Shown: in pieces, positions 1-9,892 of the stretch
Position numbering within the stretch: the stretch's first letter is position 1
How the letters are laid out: every line of letters begins with the position of its first letter
NCBI GenBank assembly: GCA_963814955.1
Contig: CAWFEX010000004.1
Span: 124,001 to 188,000, forward strand
DNA length: 64,000 bases
Origin: DATCJA01 sp963814955
Lineage (GTDB): Bacteria; Acidobacteriota; Vicinamibacteria; Vicinamibacterales; UBA2999
Reading direction: 5' to 3'
Notes under the pieces: generated by a model
Database searches by the model: none
What the model was told of the DNA's origin: nothing
What the model saw: only the letters and a program-made list of their open reading frames with translations
Position numbers and translations under genes: made by a program

Positions 1-243
1 CTCGAGTCGGAACGCCTCACGCTGGCAAGTACCGAGGGAAAGATTCAGCTCGCGCTTCGTAATCCCCTCGACAAGACCGCACCACCTACGCCGGGTATCC
101 AGCCGGCCGTCCTGCTGGGCTATCAACGCGCCGTGCGCGCGGCCGCTCCGCGCGCCGCCGCCGCAGCGCTAGTTGCCGCACCGCCAACGGTCGAAGTGAT
201 CCGTGGCGATAAACGCGTGCAGGAAACTCTGCGTCAGGAGTAG
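1..243 (+). CDS. cpaB: Flp pilus assembly protein CpaB, 3' end only
   Basis: The reading frame is open from the first base to a TAG at 241-243 and encodes 80 residues. The segment TLASTEGKIQLALRNPLD and the end VEVIRGDKRVQETL are typical of the C-terminus of CpaB/RcpC, the periplasmic SAF-domain protein of the Tad pilus assembly system. An alanine-rich stretch separates the two segments. The gene is truncated by the window edge. It lies 4 bases upstream of the secretin gene, which supports its place at the head of the visible tad operon. Confidence 0.8.
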   Translation, partial: LESERLTLASTEGKIQLALRNPLDKTAPPTPGIQPAVLLGYQRAVRAAAPRAAAAALVAAPPTVEVIRGDKRVQETLRQE

Positions 244-247
244 TCAT

Positions 248-1696
248 ATGAGGAGGAGACGCTTGTCTATCGCGCGGGCTATCGCCCCAATTCTGATTAT
301 CTGGGTCCTCAGTCCGACGGCCCTTCTCGCTCAGGCGCCGCCTGACGTGCCGGTCGAGGGCGCCGTCGGCGCCGAGCTGGAGGCGACTCCGGTGACGCTG
401 TTCGTCGGACGATCCACGGTGATCGACACCGGATCTCCGATCGCGCGTGTCTCGCTTACGAGCGCCGACATCGCCGATGCACTGGTGACCTCGCCGAGTC
501 AACTGCTGGTGAACGGCAAGACACCGGGAACGATCTCGATGTTCGTGTGGCAGCGCGGAGGCGGACTCAAGCGGTACGAAGTCGCCGTACAGCGCGATCT
601 CGCCAAGCTGCAAATTCAGCTCAAGGAGCTCTTTCCGGGCCAGGCCATCGACGCACACAGCAACGGGCGTCACATAGTGCTTTCCGGCACGGTTCCGGAC
701 AAGGACATTGCGGCGCGCGTGGTCGACGTCGCGGCGGGATACGTCGAACGGCGTGAAGACGTCGTGACGCTGCTGCAGTTGCCGGCCGCGCCGGCTGCGC
801 GGAGCAATCAGGTGCTGCTGCGCGTCCGGTTCGCGGAGGTGAGTCGGAGCGCGCTGACCGAGCTCGGCGTGGCGTTTTTCACCGGTCCGACCGGTATCAG
901 GAACACGCTGGGACGTGTCGGAACGCAGCAGTTTCCGTCGGCGAACTTCGAGGAAATCGAGTGGTCCAAGGACAGCGCTGATTTCGGCGCGCCGGTGCAG
1001 AGCGCATCGGGCAAATTCACGTTCAGCGACTTTCTCAATTTCTTCGTGCTGAGCGAGAAATACGACCTCGGCATGCTGGTGCGTGCGCTTCAGACCAGGG
1101 GGCTGTTTCAGAGTCTGGCTGAGCCCAATCTGGTAGCCGAGAGCGGCAAAGAGGCGAGCTTCCTCGCGGGCGGCGAGTTTCCGATTCCGATCGCGCAGGG
1201 CTCGGGAGCCAACATCGGCGTGTCCGTGCAGTTCAAGGAATTCGGCGTGCGGTTGAGTTTCACGCCGACGGTCGTTGGCGAACGCGTCCACCTCAAGGTG
1301 CGTCCTGAAGTCAGCGTGCTCGATTTCGCCAACGCCGTCGTCTTCTCTGGGTTCCGCATCCCGGCGCTCACAACGCGTCGCACGGAAACAGAGCTCGAGC
1401 TTGGCAACAACCAGACGTTCGCCATCGCGGGACTGCTGAACAACAGCATGACGCAGACGCTGTCGAAAGTGCCGGGCATCGGCGACATTCCGATCCTGGG
1501 GTACCTGTTCCGCAGCAAGGCTGCGCGGAAAGACCAGACCGAGCTGGTCGTCATGATCACGCCGACGATTCTGCCGCAGGGATCCTCGGGTGTGACCGAT
1601 CAGTTGCCGCGACTCCAGGAGCCGTACCTGCCGCGGCTGCCTGAAGAGGAGTCGTTGCCGACGCAGCCTCCCGCCTTTACGGGGCCACGGCCATGA
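248..1696 (+). CDS. cpaC: Tad pilus secretin CpaC/RcpA
   Basis: This is the outer-membrane secretin of the Tad (Flp) pilus, forming the channel through which the pilus leaves the cell. I chose ATG 248 because AGGAG lies 7 bases upstream and the protein then begins with Arg residues and a hydrophobic signal peptide ending near LLAQA (residue 27). An N-terminal pilus-formation domain follows (VTLFVGRSTVIDTGSP), then a BON-like segment around residues 120-180, then the secretin domain (VAESGKEASFLAGGEFPIPI and a late LVVMITPTIL). The length of 482 aa is normal for the family. The stop overlaps the next ATG (ATGA). Confidence 0.93.
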   Translation: MRRRRLSIARAIAPILIIWVLSPTALLAQAPPDVPVEGAVGAELEATPVTLFVGRSTVIDTGSPIARVSLTSADIADALVTSPSQLLVNGKTPGTISMFVWQRGGGLKRYEVAVQRDLAKLQIQLKELFPGQAIDAHSNGRHIVLSGTVPDKDIAARVVDVAAGYVERREDVVTLLQLPAAPAARSNQVLLRVRFAEVSRSALTELGVAFFTGPTGIRNTLGRVGTQQFPSANFEEIEWSKDSADFGAPVQSASGKFTFSDFLNFFVLSEKYDLGMLVRALQTRGLFQSLAEPNLVAESGKEASFLAGGEFPIPIAQGSGANIGVSVQFKEFGVRLSFTPTVVGERVHLKVRPEVSVLDFANAVVFSGFRIPALTTRRTETELELGNNQTFAIAGLLNNSMTQTLSKVPGIGDIPILGYLFRSKAARKDQTELVVMITPTILPQGSSGVTDQLPRLQEPYLPRLPEEESLPTQPPAFTGPRP

Positions 1697-2840
1697 CACG
1701 CCTGCATCATCTTCGTGACGACGAGCGAGGCGCCTCGCTCCTCTACATCACTGTCGGATTCCTGTCCTTCTTTGCCGCGACGACGCTCGCGATCGACGTC
1801 GGCATGCTGATGACCGGCCGCAGCCAGTCACAGAACGCGGCGGACGCGGGCGCCCTTGCCGGTGCCATTGCGCTCGCGCTCGACGACTGGGACGACCGCT
1901 CGGCGACGGGACCTGCCGTGCTGGCATCGGTGAATACCGCAACCCAGAATCTGGTGATCGGTGACGCGGTGGCGGTCGAGCCGTCGGATGTCACGTTTCC
2001 CGTAGCACCCACCGGCGAATCGAATCGAGTGCGCGTCGCGGTCTATCGAACCGAGGAACGCAGCAATCCGCTCCAGACATTCATCGCCCGCGTGTTTGGG
2101 AACTCGTTCGCGGACGTTTCCGCGACCGCAACGGCCCATGCGGCACGCGCAAATGCGATGACGTGCGTGCGGCCGTTCACGATTCCAGACAGGTGGACCG
2201 AACTGAACACTCCTCCAAACGACACCTTCGACCGATACGACAGCCAGGGCAACGTGATCGCAGACCCAGACGAGTACGTCCAGGGGCAAAACAGCTACGA
2301 CATGTACGGCGACGACAAAGGGGACCTCCTCGTTCTTCGCGCCGGGACCGGGAACAACGTGGCTCCGACGTTCTATCAATCGTGGAACATGCCGGGAAAC
2401 GAGCAGGGGGTCATCGGTGCGGATTGGTACGAGGAAAACATCACAGACTGCAACAAGGCGGTCTTCACCAACGGCGCCGACATGGTTCAGGAGCCGGGCA
2501 ACATGATGGGCCCCACCGTTAGGGCGTCGAGGACCTCATTGCCCAGGATCCGACGGCGTACTGGGACGACGACACGGAGAAGGTGGTCAGCCCATTCGGC
2601 AACCATAGCCCGCGTATCTTCCCGATACCGCTCTACGACCCCGACTACTTTCAGGAAGGGAAAATGACGGGCCGAACTGCCACGCTGAGGATGGTCGGGT
2701 GGATTGGCTTCTTCGTCGAAAGTCTCAACGGCAACGAAGTGTACGGGCGCATCACACCAATTCTTGGGTCGATCGACGGCGACGCCGGGCCCGCGCCCGA
2801 AGGGTCGGCTATGCCGTTGGCCGTCCAGCTCGTCGAGTAA
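1693..2840 (+). CDS. TadG-like pilus assembly protein, frameshifted
   Basis: The N-terminus DDERGASLLYITVGFLSFF followed by SQSQNAADAGALAGA is the TadE/TadG-type start: one membrane anchor, then a secreted domain. The protein reads normally to about residue 276, then the frame is lost at the G-run at 2521-2524. The next frame continues as GVEDLIAQDPTAYWDDD and runs to a TAA at 2838-2840, 3 bases before cpaE. One missing G restores a protein of about 382 aa. No von Willebrand domain is evident. The start overlaps the cpaC stop. The break looks like a sequence error or a very recent mutation, because the downstream frame is intact. Confidence 0.75.
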
Positions 2841-2843
2841 CTC

Positions 2844-4004
2844 ATGTCGCTGCTCACCGCCCATATCCATACCGACGACGAGTCGTTCCGGAAGGCTGCT
2901 GCCGAGCTGCTGCGTTCGGGGTCCGTTCCGATCAGCATCAGTGAGATGACGGCGAACGTCCAGCCGGATCTCATCGTTGTCGACGGACGAAATCAGCACG
3001 CCTACGCGCTGTCGGAAATCGAACGGCTGCGGATCGCCGCGCCGAGCGTTTCGATCTTCATGGTCGCGGTCGAGGCGAACCCGGACCTCATCCTGCAGGC
3101 AATGCGCGCCGGCGCCAACGAGTTCTTCGCGTGGCCGACGTCCGACAAGACATTCCAGGAAGCGATCACGCGCGCCACGTCGCGCCGCAACGCCTCATCG
3201 GGGACACGGCCCCGGGCGACGACCATCGCTTTCGTTGGAGCGAAGGGCGGCTCTGGAACCACCACTGTCGCGGTGAACTGCGCCGTGGAGCTGGCGCGTT
3301 TGAGCAAGCGCTCGACGATCGTCGTCGATCTGAAGGCCGGCCTCGGCGAGGTCACGCTCTTCCTCGGCGTCCGCAGCCGCTATAGCCTGCTCGACGCCAT
3401 GGATAACCTGCACCGTCTCGACAGCGAATTTCTCAAAGAGCTCGTGATCAAGCACAAATCCGGGCTCGAGATTCTGGCCGGGTCCGATCATTTCGATCGG
3501 CCTGGCGCCTCGGACGCCACGGCCATCGAGCAGGTAATGCGCCTGCTGGCGCAGCAATACGACTACATCGTGATCGATGCAGGCAGTCAGTTGAACCTGA
3601 CCACGACGGCGGCGTTGTACATGTCGGACACGATTTACCTGGTCGGAAATCCTGACGTCCCGTCGGTTCGGAACGCCCAGCGTCTGCTCGACCGAATCGG
3701 GCAGCTGGGCGCGTGCGGCGAACGGGTGCGCATTCTGCTCAATCGTGCTGCCGAGCCCTATCCGATCCCGCCTGATCAGATCGAGCACGCTCTCGGACGC
3801 TCCATCGATCACATGTTCCCGAGTGACTACCGGACCGTATCGACGGCCCTGAACTCCGGTGTTCCGCTGGCTCTCACTGGAAACAGCGACATCGCGGCGC
3901 AGTTCGATGGCTTTACGCGTCGGCTGCTCAATCTCGCCGTCGAGGCCGGATCGGCCGACCGTCGCAGCACGCTCGGACTTCAACGTTTGGCATCCATGTG
4001 GTAA
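2844..4004 (+). CDS. cpaE: Tad pilus localisation ATPase CpaE/TadZ
   Basis: CpaE/TadZ is a MinD/ParA-like ATPase that places the Tad machine at its site in the cell. Residues 1-125 form a receiver-like domain (LIVVDGRN, then AMRAGANEFFAWP). From residue 130 a MinD-type ATPase begins with FVGAKGGSGTTTVAVNCA at about 130-147. The usual second Lys of the P-loop is Thr, as is common in CpaE. A Walker B-like YDYIVIDAGSQL follows. The length of 386 aa is normal. It lies between the TadG-like gene (3 bases) and tadA (6 bases). Confidence 0.93.
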   Translation: MSLLTAHIHTDDESFRKAAAELLRSGSVPISISEMTANVQPDLIVVDGRNQHAYALSEIERLRIAAPSVSIFMVAVEANPDLILQAMRAGANEFFAWPTSDKTFQEAITRATSRRNASSGTRPRATTIAFVGAKGGSGTTTVAVNCAVELARLSKRSTIVVDLKAGLGEVTLFLGVRSRYSLLDAMDNLHRLDSEFLKELVIKHKSGLEILAGSDHFDRPGASDATAIEQVMRLLAQQYDYIVIDAGSQLNLTTTAALYMSDTIYLVGNPDVPSVRNAQRLLDRIGQLGACGERVRILLNRAAEPYPIPPDQIEHALGRSIDHMFPSDYRTVSTALNSGVPLALTGNSDIAAQFDGFTRRLLNLAVEAGSADRRSTLGLQRLASMW

Positions 4005-4010
4005 TGCATC

Positions 4011-5357
4011 ATGAGTCTGCTTGCCTCAGCTCCGCCATCGGCGGCGCCTGTTCGTACTCTTGATCAACGCCAGCAGGCGGTTCGCCAGCAGTACCTGGAT
4101 CTGCGGGCGAATGTTCACCGGAAGCTTCTAGCCCGGCTCAATCTCGAAGCGCTGGCGCAGACCGATCGGTCCCGTGCCGAGAGCGAGATCCGCGCGCTGC
4201 TCAGCCAGCTGCTGGGCGAAGAGACCACACCCATCAGCATGAGCGAGCGCGAGTCGCTGTTCAGCGAGGTGCTCGACGATGTGTTCGGTCTCGGTCCGCT
4301 CGAGCCGCTGCTGCGCGATCCGAATGTCAGCGACATCCTGGTGAACACCTACCATCACGTGTTCGTCGAGCGTGGAGGAGTTCTCGAGCGTGTCTCAGCG
4401 TCGTTCCAGGACGATCAGCACCTGCTCCGTGTCATCGATCGCATCGTCAGCCGCATCGGACGCCGGATCGACGAAAGCTCGCCGATGGTGGATGCGCGCC
4501 TGGCGGACGGATCGCGTGTCAACGCCATCATTCCTCCGCTGGCAGTCGACGGTCCGCTGCTGTCGATCAGACGATTTCCGTCAGAGAGGCTGAAGGGCGA
4601 CAAGCTGGTCGGGTTGAAGTCACTCACGCAGCCGATGCTTGACTTTCTGACACACTGCGTGCGGTGCCGCCTGAATTGCCTGGTGAGCGGTGGTACCGGC
4701 GCGGGCAAGACCACGCTTTTGAACATCCTTTCGGGATTCATCTCGGAGCGCGAGCGCATCGTCACCATCGAGGACGCCGCCGAGCTGCAGCTCCACCAGG
4801 AACATGTCGCCCGCCTCGAGACTCGTCCGCCGAACATCGAAGGCAAGGGCGCGATTCGCCAGCGCCAACTGGTGATCAACGCGCTGCGTATGCGCCCCGA
4901 CCGCATCGTCGTCGGCGAGGTGCGCGGTGAGGAAGCGCTCGACATGTTGCAGGCGATGAATACCGGCCACGACGGCTCGCTGACCACCGTGCACGCGAAC
5001 TCGCCTCGCGACGCTCTGGCCCGAATCGAGACGATGGTCGCCATGGGCGCAACGAACCTGCCCGAGCGCGCCATCCGGCAGCAGATCGCGTCGGCGATTC
5101 AGCTCGTCGTCCAGCAGACACGCCTCAGCGACGGAACGCGGCGGGTCACCAGTATTTCCGAGATCACCGGCATGGAAGGCGACGTCATCACCATGCAGGA
5201 GATCTTTCTCTTCGAGAAGGTCGGGATCACGCAGGAGGGCAAGGTGGTCGGACGGTTCCGCGCCACCGGCGTGCGTCCGAAATGCGGCGAGCGACTGCGC
5301 GCCGCCGGCGTCAATCTGCCAGCCGAGATGTTCGAGGGCGCCGTGGAGGTGCGTTGA
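4011..5357 (+). CDS. tadA: Tad pilus motor ATPase TadA/CpaF
   Basis: This is the type II/IV secretion-family hexameric ATPase that powers Flp pilin assembly at the inner membrane. The P-loop GGTGAGKTTLLN lies at about residues 227-238. Upstream is the N-terminal domain segment DPNVSDILVNTYHHVFVE. Downstream are the Walker B and His-box segments RPDRIVVGEVRGEEALDM and NTGHDGSLTTVHANSP. The length of 448 aa matches the family. The final codon TGA shares bases with the ATG of tadB (ATGATG region), which indicates translational coupling. Confidence 0.95.
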   Translation: MSLLASAPPSAAPVRTLDQRQQAVRQQYLDLRANVHRKLLARLNLEALAQTDRSRAESEIRALLSQLLGEETTPISMSERESLFSEVLDDVFGLGPLEPLLRDPNVSDILVNTYHHVFVERGGVLERVSASFQDDQHLLRVIDRIVSRIGRRIDESSPMVDARLADGSRVNAIIPPLAVDGPLLSIRRFPSERLKGDKLVGLKSLTQPMLDFLTHCVRCRLNCLVSGGTGAGKTTLLNILSGFISERERIVTIEDAAELQLHQEHVARLETRPPNIEGKGAIRQRQLVINALRMRPDRIVVGEVRGEEALDMLQAMNTGHDGSLTTVHANSPRDALARIETMVAMGATNLPERAIRQQIASAIQLVVQQTRLSDGTRRVTSISEITGMEGDVITMQEIFLFEKVGITQEGKVVGRFRATGVRPKCGERLRAAGVNLPAEMFEGAVEVR

Positions 5358-6320
5358 TGATCATCGCGATGATTGTCTTCGTTGTCGTGGCTGCCACCGT
5401 CGCAGGTGTGGTCATCGCGATCACCGGCCTTCCCGAAAAGCGCGCCCGCCGGCGGGTTGAACTCCGGCTGCAGGAAGTGTCGCGACCGGAAGAGATCCTG
5501 GCGGATCAGTCGCTGGTCATGCGAAGGCACGAGGGACCGCCTGCCCGCCGTGGAGCGGCTGATTGGACGCACCAGCGCCGGGTCGCGACTGAGCCGTCTG
5601 ATCGAACAGGCGGGCGCCAGCACGTCACCCGGAGCGATTGTCGTCTCGAGCGTGATTTGTGGCGCGATCGCCGGATTTCTGACTTATGTGTTTTTGAGAA
5701 TTCCGCTCGCGCTGTTCGTCTGCACGCCGCTTGGCGCCGGGATGCCGTTTCTGTGGCTGTTGCAGCGGCGTTCGAGCCGGCTGAAGAAGTTCGAGGAGCA
5801 ATTCCCCGATGCGCTCGACCTGGTGTCGCGCGCCATCCGTGCCGGTCACGCGTTTCAGGCCGCGATCGGCATGGCGGCCGACGAGCTCGCAGCCCCGACG
5901 GCACCGGAGTTCAGGAAGGTGTTCGATCAGCAGAACTTCGGCCTGCCGCTGAAGGACGCATTGAACGCCCTCGCCGAGCGCGTGCCCCTCGTGGACGTGA
6001 AGTTCTTCGTCACGGCGGTTGCGATTCAGCGCGACACCGGAGGCAATCTCGCCGAGATCCTCGACGGCCTCGCGCACGTCGTCCGTGAACGTTTCAAGAT
6101 TCAGCGGCAGGTGAGAGTGCACACGGCGCACGGTCGAATCACCGGCTTCGTCCTGCTTGCGCTACCGGCGTTTCTCGCGGTGGCGCTGTCCATGATCAAC
6201 AGAGAACACATGCGGCCGTTGTTCGAGGAACCGATCGGTCGATCGTTGATCCTGGCCACCATTGTCATGCAGCTCGTCGGCTTCGTGTGGATCCGAAAAG
6301 TGATCAAGATCGAGGTGTAG
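5357..6320 (+). CDS. tadB: Tad pilus inner-membrane protein TadB, frameshifted
   Basis: TadB and TadC form the inner-membrane platform of the Tad pilus. ATG 5357 overlaps the tadA stop and encodes MIIAMIVFVVVAATVAG, the expected first membrane helix. The protein continues as EEILADQSLVM to about 5521, then changes frame between 5522 and 5536. The next frame gives DRLPAVERLIGRTSAGSRL, two further helices, and the T2SSF domain EEQFPDALDLVSRAIRAGHA. One surplus base, perhaps a G in 5533-5535, restores a full-length protein of about 320 aa. Everything on both sides of the break is family-like, so sequence error or a very recent mutation is likely. Confidence 0.85.
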
Positions 6321-6321
6321 C

Positions 6322-7230
6322 GTGACGATTATTCTGCCGCTGCTTGCTTTCGCCTTTATCTCCCTGCTCGTCACGGCCGGGGCGCTCGCGCTGATACCAG
6401 GGCATGCTGCTGTCGTTCGACGCCGATTGGGCGAGGTCTCCGGCAAGTCCATGAGGGGCGGCGGCGACGGTTTTACGTCAGACCGCATCGTCGGCACCCT
6501 CAGGAAAATCGGCAACGCAGTCCCCAAGTCGCCGTCGGAGATGAGCAAGCTGCAGCTCCGGCTGGTGCACGCAGGTTATCGCCGGCACGATGCGCTGATC
6601 CTCTTCCTGGGCGTTCGCGCCGGATGCGCCCTGGCGGTCTTCGCGCTGCTCGCGACGCCGCTCTTCGTCCGCGTCAGCGTTCCCATGGCGCTCCTCGGAG
6701 CGGGTCTTGGCTACGTGCTGCCAGGCGTGGTGCTGGCGCGGCTGGCCAAGCGGCGTCAACACATTGTGCGCTTGTCCACTCCTGATGCGCTCGATCTGCT
6801 CGTCGTGAGTGTTGAGGCGGGACTGGGCCTCGACCAGGCCATCCAGCGCGTAGGCGATGAGCTGGCGCCGGTCCACCCGGAGCTGTCCGAAGACCTGCGC
6901 CTCATCAACTTTGAGCTGCGCGCCGGTAAACCGCGGGCCGAGGCGCTGCACAACCTCGCTGCACGCACTGGTGTCGACGATCTCATTTCACTCGTGGCGA
7001 TCCTCGTCCAGACGGACAAATTCGGGACCAGCGTGGCGGCGGCGTTGCGGGTGTACTCGGATGTTCTCCGGACCAAGCGGCGGCAGCGGGCGGAAGAAGC
7101 CGCTGCCAAGACCGCGGTGAAGATGGTGTTCCCGCTGGTGATCTGCATCTTCCCGGCGATCTGGATCGTGACGCTCGGCCCGGCCGCTATCAAGTTCATG
7201 CAGGTTCTCGGTCCCATGGCGGACAAATGA
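6322..7230 (+). CDS. tadC: Tad pilus inner-membrane protein TadC
   Basis: This is the second T2SSF-domain platform protein. It starts at GTG 6322, one base after the tadB stop. Helices lie at the N-terminus (LPLLAFAFISLLVTAGALAL), near residues 93-135, and at the C-terminus (FPLVICIFPAIWIVTLGPA). The cytoplasmic core has the family signature TPDALDLLVVSVEAGLGLDQA and the later DKFGTSVAAALRVYSD. The length of 302 aa is usual. The ATGA overlap with the next ATPase gene suggests that gene is expressed with the pilus genes. Confidence 0.93.
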   Translation: MTIILPLLAFAFISLLVTAGALALIPGHAAVVRRRLGEVSGKSMRGGGDGFTSDRIVGTLRKIGNAVPKSPSEMSKLQLRLVHAGYRRHDALILFLGVRAGCALAVFALLATPLFVRVSVPMALLGAGLGYVLPGVVLARLAKRRQHIVRLSTPDALDLLVVSVEAGLGLDQAIQRVGDELAPVHPELSEDLRLINFELRAGKPRAEALHNLAARTGVDDLISLVAILVQTDKFGTSVAAALRVYSDVLRTKRRQRAEEAAAKTAVKMVFPLVICIFPAIWIVTLGPAAIKFMQVLGPMADK

Positions 7231-8567
7231 TGGCCACGGTTTCCGCTTTCGCTGCTCCGCAGGTTCAGGACACGGCGCCTCCGCCGATGCCGGCGACCCT
7301 CGAGGCGACAGGTCTTGCCCCGGATCGCCTCGAACAGCTGCTCACCAAGACGTTGTACGTCGGCGAGGCAACCGGGCTTGCGCTCGCCGACCGCCTGCGC
7401 CTGCCCTACGGGGCGATCGAGGGGCTCATCGAGCGCTTGCGTGCGGAGCGCCTGGCTGAAGTGCGTGGCTCCCTGGGGACAGGCAGCGCCGCGTACCGCT
7501 ACGCGTTGACAGATCTTGGGCGCGATCGCGCGCGCCAGTACCTCGCCGACAACTCGTACATCGGTCCGGCGCCCGTGCCGATCGCCAGCTATGTGGATTA
7601 CATGCACGGGCTGAGCGCGGTGCGCGGCTACATCGATCAGGAACGGTTGCGGCAGGGCTTTTCGCACCTCGTGGTGAGCGAGCGCGTGCTCGATCAGCTC
7701 GGCCCGGCCGTGAACGCCAACAAGGCGGTGTTTCTCTACGGACCGCCGGGAAACGGAAAAACTGTCATTGCCGAAGGCATGGGACGGGCGGCAGGCGGCG
7801 ACATGTATATTCCGCATGCGCTCGACATCGACGGCAGCGTCATCACGATGTACGACCCGGCCAACCACGAATCGCTGGAGGCAGACGATCCGGATCCGCT
7901 GACGGTCATTGCCAGTACGCCGCGCGACCGCCGCTGGGTTCGTATCCGGCGTCCTGTTGTGATGGTGGGAGGCGAGCTCACGCTCGACATGCTCGACCTC
8001 ACGTTCAACCCGATCGCCAAGTTCTATGAAGCGCCGCTCCAGCTCAAGTCGAACGGCGGGGTATTCCTCGTGGACGACTTCGGGCGGCAGCGCATGCGTC
8101 CTCAGGAGCTGCTCAATCGCTGGATTGTGCCGCTCGAGAGCCGGATCGACTATCTGACGCTGCACACCGGCAAGAAATTCCAGGTGCCGTTCGATGTGCT
8201 CGTGGTGTTCGCCACCAACCTCGACCCGCACGATCTGGCGGATGAAGCCTTTCTGCGCCGTATTCCGTACAAGATTCCGATCGAAGATCCGACGATCGAC
8301 GAATTCACGCGCATCTTCGAGTTGAATTGCCGCCGCCGGCAGCTCCGCTTCCATCAGGTGATGGTGGCGTACCTGCAGCGGCGCCACTACCGCCCGATGG
8401 GACGTCCGCTTCGCTCGTGCCACCCACGCGACCTGCTGGATCAGGTCACGGCGCTGTGCCGCTATCGAGGGATCCAGCCGAACATCACCCGCGAGCTGCT
8501 CGACGACGCCTGCGCTGCGTACTTCCTCAAGGACGACGAGGGACGGTCGCAGATGGAGATCCGCTGA
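7227..8567 (+). CDS. AAA+ ATPase with N-terminal winged-helix-like segment, in the tad operon
   Basis: Residues 25-110 resemble a winged-helix fold ending in ALTDLGRDRARQYL. An AAA+ domain follows, with P-loop LYGPPGNGKTVIAEGMGR near residues 170-187, Walker B GVFLVDDFGRQRM and a sensor-like VVFATNLDPHDLADEAFLRR. The gene starts on the tadC stop (ATGA) and ends 2 bases before the next start, so it belongs to the pilus operon. Related ATPases are described only as predicted ATPases with chaperone-like activity. A role in pilus regulation or assembly is inferred from position alone. The length is 446 aa. Confidence 0.75.
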   Translation: MMATVSAFAAPQVQDTAPPPMPATLEATGLAPDRLEQLLTKTLYVGEATGLALADRLRLPYGAIEGLIERLRAERLAEVRGSLGTGSAAYRYALTDLGRDRARQYLADNSYIGPAPVPIASYVDYMHGLSAVRGYIDQERLRQGFSHLVVSERVLDQLGPAVNANKAVFLYGPPGNGKTVIAEGMGRAAGGDMYIPHALDIDGSVITMYDPANHESLEADDPDPLTVIASTPRDRRWVRIRRPVVMVGGELTLDMLDLTFNPIAKFYEAPLQLKSNGGVFLVDDFGRQRMRPQELLNRWIVPLESRIDYLTLHTGKKFQVPFDVLVVFATNLDPHDLADEAFLRRIPYKIPIEDPTIDEFTRIFELNCRRRQLRFHQVMVAYLQRRHYRPMGRPLRSCHPRDLLDQVTALCRYRGIQPNITRELLDDACAAYFLKDDEGRSQMEIR

Positions 8568-8569
8568 AC

Positions 8570-9892
8570 GTGCGGCACTCGCACGCCGCGGTGCTCGATG
8601 AAGTCCGGCGGGCACTGCGGCAGCGCGAGGGGCTCATTGTCGTCACCGGCGCGACTGGCACCGGGACAACATCGCTGTGCAGAACGCTGGTTCAGGAACT
8701 CGAGCCGGGAGCCTGCGCGTCGATTGTGCTCGATCCGCGCGTCACGCTCGACGACCTGCTCCTGCACGTTCTCACTGACTTTGGCGTCATCAGCTCGGGT
8801 CAACAGATTGCGCTGAACGGCGCGCCAACGCGCGATCAACTCGTGCGGGCGCTGCAGCACTTTCTGGCATCGCTCATACCGATGTGGGGATGCGCCGTAC
8901 TCGTCATCGACGAGGCGCAGGATGTCGATCCCGAAGTGCTGAGGCAGCTCCGGCTGCTCCTCAATTTCGAGACAGACGGGGCGAAACTGCTGCAAATCGT
9001 GCTCGTCGGCCAGCCGGAGCTGAACCATGTGCTTCGGCACCCGTCACTGCGCCAGCTCGATGATTGCGTCGCGCGGCGATGTGAGCTGGAGCCGCCGCCG
9101 CTTGCCGAGCCCGTGCGCTACGCTGGCGAGTTCGTCTCCGTACCGCAGCCGCTCGAGCGCGTTCCGCAAGTAACCGTCCTCGAACCTGACGACATCGACC
9201 GTGACCTGGCCGGACCGGTGCTGACGTATCCGCCGCCGGTGAGTGTGGTTGCCACGCGGCCGCGTATCGTGCCGCAGACGATCGAGGTGGTGTGCGACCG
9301 TGCGCTTGACGTCGTTCACGAACGTCGACTGCGCCGAGTGGACTGGCGCATTACGCGGACCGTCGGCAACCACCCCCTGCTCAGGGCGCTGGCGCCTTCG
9401 CGCCTCCGCTCATCCAATAAAGCCCTAGCGGCCGCCGCTGTTGTCCTGGTGGGGGTTGTCGGTCTGGGGGTGGGTTCATGGAGCGCCGGTGGTGCGGGCC
9501 TCCCGGCCGCGCTGCCACCACCGCAGTTCGCGAACACGGATTCGCAGCTCGTACTGTCGAAATCGATCGACGTGAAGGCGCTGCCGGGCGTCGACAGCTT
9601 CAACGTTCGAGTGGCGTCGTTCAGAGCGTCGGCGAGCGCGACTGCATTGAAGGCACGGCTGGAGGCTGCCGGTCTGCCGGCTTTCATTCGCATCGAGCGT
9701 GGCGGCCTGCATTACGTCATCGTGGGGCCGTACCTGTCGCATGCCGAAACGTCCGGCGTTCAGGCCCGTCTCGCAGCCTTCGGACATTCGGACACCGACG
9801 TATTCGTCGAATATTTTGAACCTCCAGACGCGCAGGCGGGCACCAACGACCGTGGGGGATTGATGGCGCGGTCGCCGGGGCTTCAACGATGA
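8570..9892 (+). CDS. ExeA-like ATPase fused to a SPOR domain, altered P-loop
   Basis: The start is GTG 8570, two bases after the previous stop. Residues 1-250 are an ExeA/GspA-type ATPase: Walker B AVLVIDEAQDVDPE near 109-122, and the typical LRQLDDCVARRCELEP. The P-loop reads GATGTGTTS at residues 27-35, so the catalytic Lys of GxxxxGK[ST] is Thr33. A single membrane segment (AAAVVLVGVVGLGVGSW) lies near residues 285-305, and the C-terminus is a SPOR-like repeat (FNVRVASFRASASATALK, HYVIVGPYLSHAE) that may bind peptidoglycan. ExeA-type proteins help secretins cross the wall. That role here, for CpaC, is inference. Confidence 0.7.
   Translation: MRHSHAAVLDEVRRALRQREGLIVVTGATGTGTTSLCRTLVQELEPGACASIVLDPRVTLDDLLLHVLTDFGVISSGQQIALNGAPTRDQLVRALQHFLASLIPMWGCAVLVIDEAQDVDPEVLRQLRLLLNFETDGAKLLQIVLVGQPELNHVLRHPSLRQLDDCVARRCELEPPPLAEPVRYAGEFVSVPQPLERVPQVTVLEPDDIDRDLAGPVLTYPPPVSVVATRPRIVPQTIEVVCDRALDVVHERRLRRVDWRITRTVGNHPLLRALAPSRLRSSNKALAAAAVVLVGVVGLGVGSWSAGGAGLPAALPPPQFANTDSQLVLSKSIDVKALPGVDSFNVRVASFRASASATALKARLEAAGLPAFIRIERGGLHYVIVGPYLSHAETSGVQARLAAFGHSDTDVFVEYFEPPDAQAGTNDRGGLMARSPGLQR

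Noticed and set aside
86..1699. Long open frame (537 codons) on the minus strand opposite cpaC
   Set aside because: The product is Arg-rich and low in recognisable motifs, and lies antisense to a clear secretin. It is a GC-rich shadow frame.
6756..8615. Open frame of 619 codons on the minus strand opposite tadC and the AAA+ gene
   Set aside because: No motif or signal is visible, and the sense-strand proteins are clearly real.
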